The position numbers and the translations under genes were made by a program. From Oscillibacter sp. (GTDB lineage Bacteria; Bacillota; Clostridia; Oscillospirales; Oscillospiraceae), in the NCBI GenBank assembly GCA_022652815.1, contig JALCRR010000009.1, positions 1 through 59,404 on the forward strand: 59,404 nt of DNA, written 5' to 3'. A model generated the notes under the pieces. It did no database searches, had not been told where the DNA came from, and was given only the letters and a program-made list of their open reading frames with translations. Shown here in pieces: positions 58,983 to 59,404 of the stretch (position 1 is the stretch's first letter; the number at the start of each line of letters is the position of its first letter).

Positions 58983-59404
58983 ATGAAAAAGTTCCTTTCA
59001 TTGGTGCTGGCTCTGGTCATGACCTTCTCTCTGGTCACGATCTCCGCTGGTGCCACCGAGTACAAGGATCTGACTGACAAGTCTACGATCACGTACTCGG
59101 AAGCCGTTGCAGTTCTCAACAAGCTCGGTGTTATCACCGGCTATGAGGACGGCAGCTTCAATCCCACCGGTTCCCTGACCCGCGGCGCTGCCGCCAAGAT
59201 CATCGTCTCCATGATGATCGGCGCCGATGCCGCCAGCGCTCTGACGGCTGCCGCCGCCCCCTATAAGGACGTGCCCGCTTCCAACACCTTCGCGGCTTAC
59301 ATCTCCTACTGCAAGACCGCCGGCTACATCTCCGGCTACTCCGACGGCACCTTCCGTCCTGCCGACACCCTGACGGGCTACGCGTTCGCCAAGATGCTGC
59401 TGGG
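58983..59404 (+). CDS. S-layer homology (SLH) domain protein, N-terminal part
   Basis: The 140 visible residues start at 58983 (GGAGG 8 nt upstream). A signal peptide (MKKFLSLVLALVMTFSLVTISAGA) is followed at once by two SLH repeats. The first is YKDLTDKSTITYSEAVAVLNKLGVITGYEDGSFNPTGSLTRG; the second is YKDVPASNTFAAYISYCKTAGYISGYSDGTFRPADTLTG. SLH repeats bind secondary cell-wall polymers and hold S-layer or outer-surface proteins non-covalently. N-terminal SLH placement is typical of S-layer-type proteins of Oscillospiraceae. The gene runs out of the window. Confidence 0.9.
   Translation, partial: MKKFLSLVLALVMTFSLVTISAGATEYKDLTDKSTITYSEAVAVLNKLGVITGYEDGSFNPTGSLTRGAAAKIIVSMMIGADAASALTAAAAPYKDVPASNTFAAYISYCKTAGYISGYSDGTFRPADTLTGYAFAKMLL

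Overview
The window looks like a chromosomal segment of a moderately high-GC Clostridia bacterium, most likely a gut member of the Oscillospiraceae. The basis is strong AGGAGG ribosome-binding sites, S-layer homology (SLH) and sortase-anchored surface proteins, a cyclic-di-GMP-I riboswitch, TRAP transporters and a domain repertoire typical of that group. The genus cannot be fixed from the sequence alone.

Left part (1-23.4 kb), chromosomal: a partial membrane protein; a frameshifted membrane-protein gene that runs into the C-terminal third of a UvrD/PcrA helicase (a deletion or assembly junction near 1240); a Gly-rich sortase-anchored surface protein; a chloramphenicol-acetyltransferase-like gene; an ilvD-dctPQM operon facing a FadR-type GntR regulator with palindromic operators; and a nine-gene operon (21379 down to 11761, minus strand) for uptake and catabolism of a four-carbon sugar acid. 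That operon encodes a DUF1537 kinase, iron alcohol dehydrogenase, DapA-family aldolase, PdxA-type dehydrogenase, D-2-hydroxyacid dehydrogenase, TRAP DctPQM and an amidohydrolase. It is probably controlled by the divergent PrpR-like regulator, whose AAA+ domain is degenerate.

Middle part (about 23.6-47.5 kb), a compact phage-plasmid-like element: an RHH-ParA-ParB cassette; a 4.2 kb defence insert (TIR / membrane protein / TIR operon convergent with an RloA-RloB or AbiL-like ATPase-TOPRIM pair) lying between two identical 28-bp terminator hairpins; a minus-strand head and contractile-tail module from capsid to endolysin; then plus-strand terminase, a Mor-like activator, a putative replication initiator and a primase-helicase. 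No portal, full-size tape measure or integrase is visible. The element carries an unusual set of DNA repeats: eleven 19-bp iteron-like motifs (TCCGAC-N7-CGTGCA) embedded in both orientations inside a tail gene, further copies between the initiator and primase genes, four parS-like ACTCAyGTGAGT palindromes, and three 0.5-0.6 kb elements with terminal inverted repeats and no convincing gene. Together with ParAB and the initiator these suggest a maintenance system (origin, incompatibility region, centromere) partly hidden inside structural genes.

Right part (47.5-59.4 kb), surface-protein locus: two tandem paralogous secreted proteins sharing promoter, leader and signal peptide but with diverged bodies and a single SLH-like C-terminal motif; a 137-aa conserved protein of unknown role; a c-di-GMP-I riboswitch directly in front of a 2015-residue VWA/Cna-B adhesin with a sortase signal; and the start of an SLH protein with an unusual leader that contains a two-codon ORF behind a perfect Shine-Dalgarno sequence.
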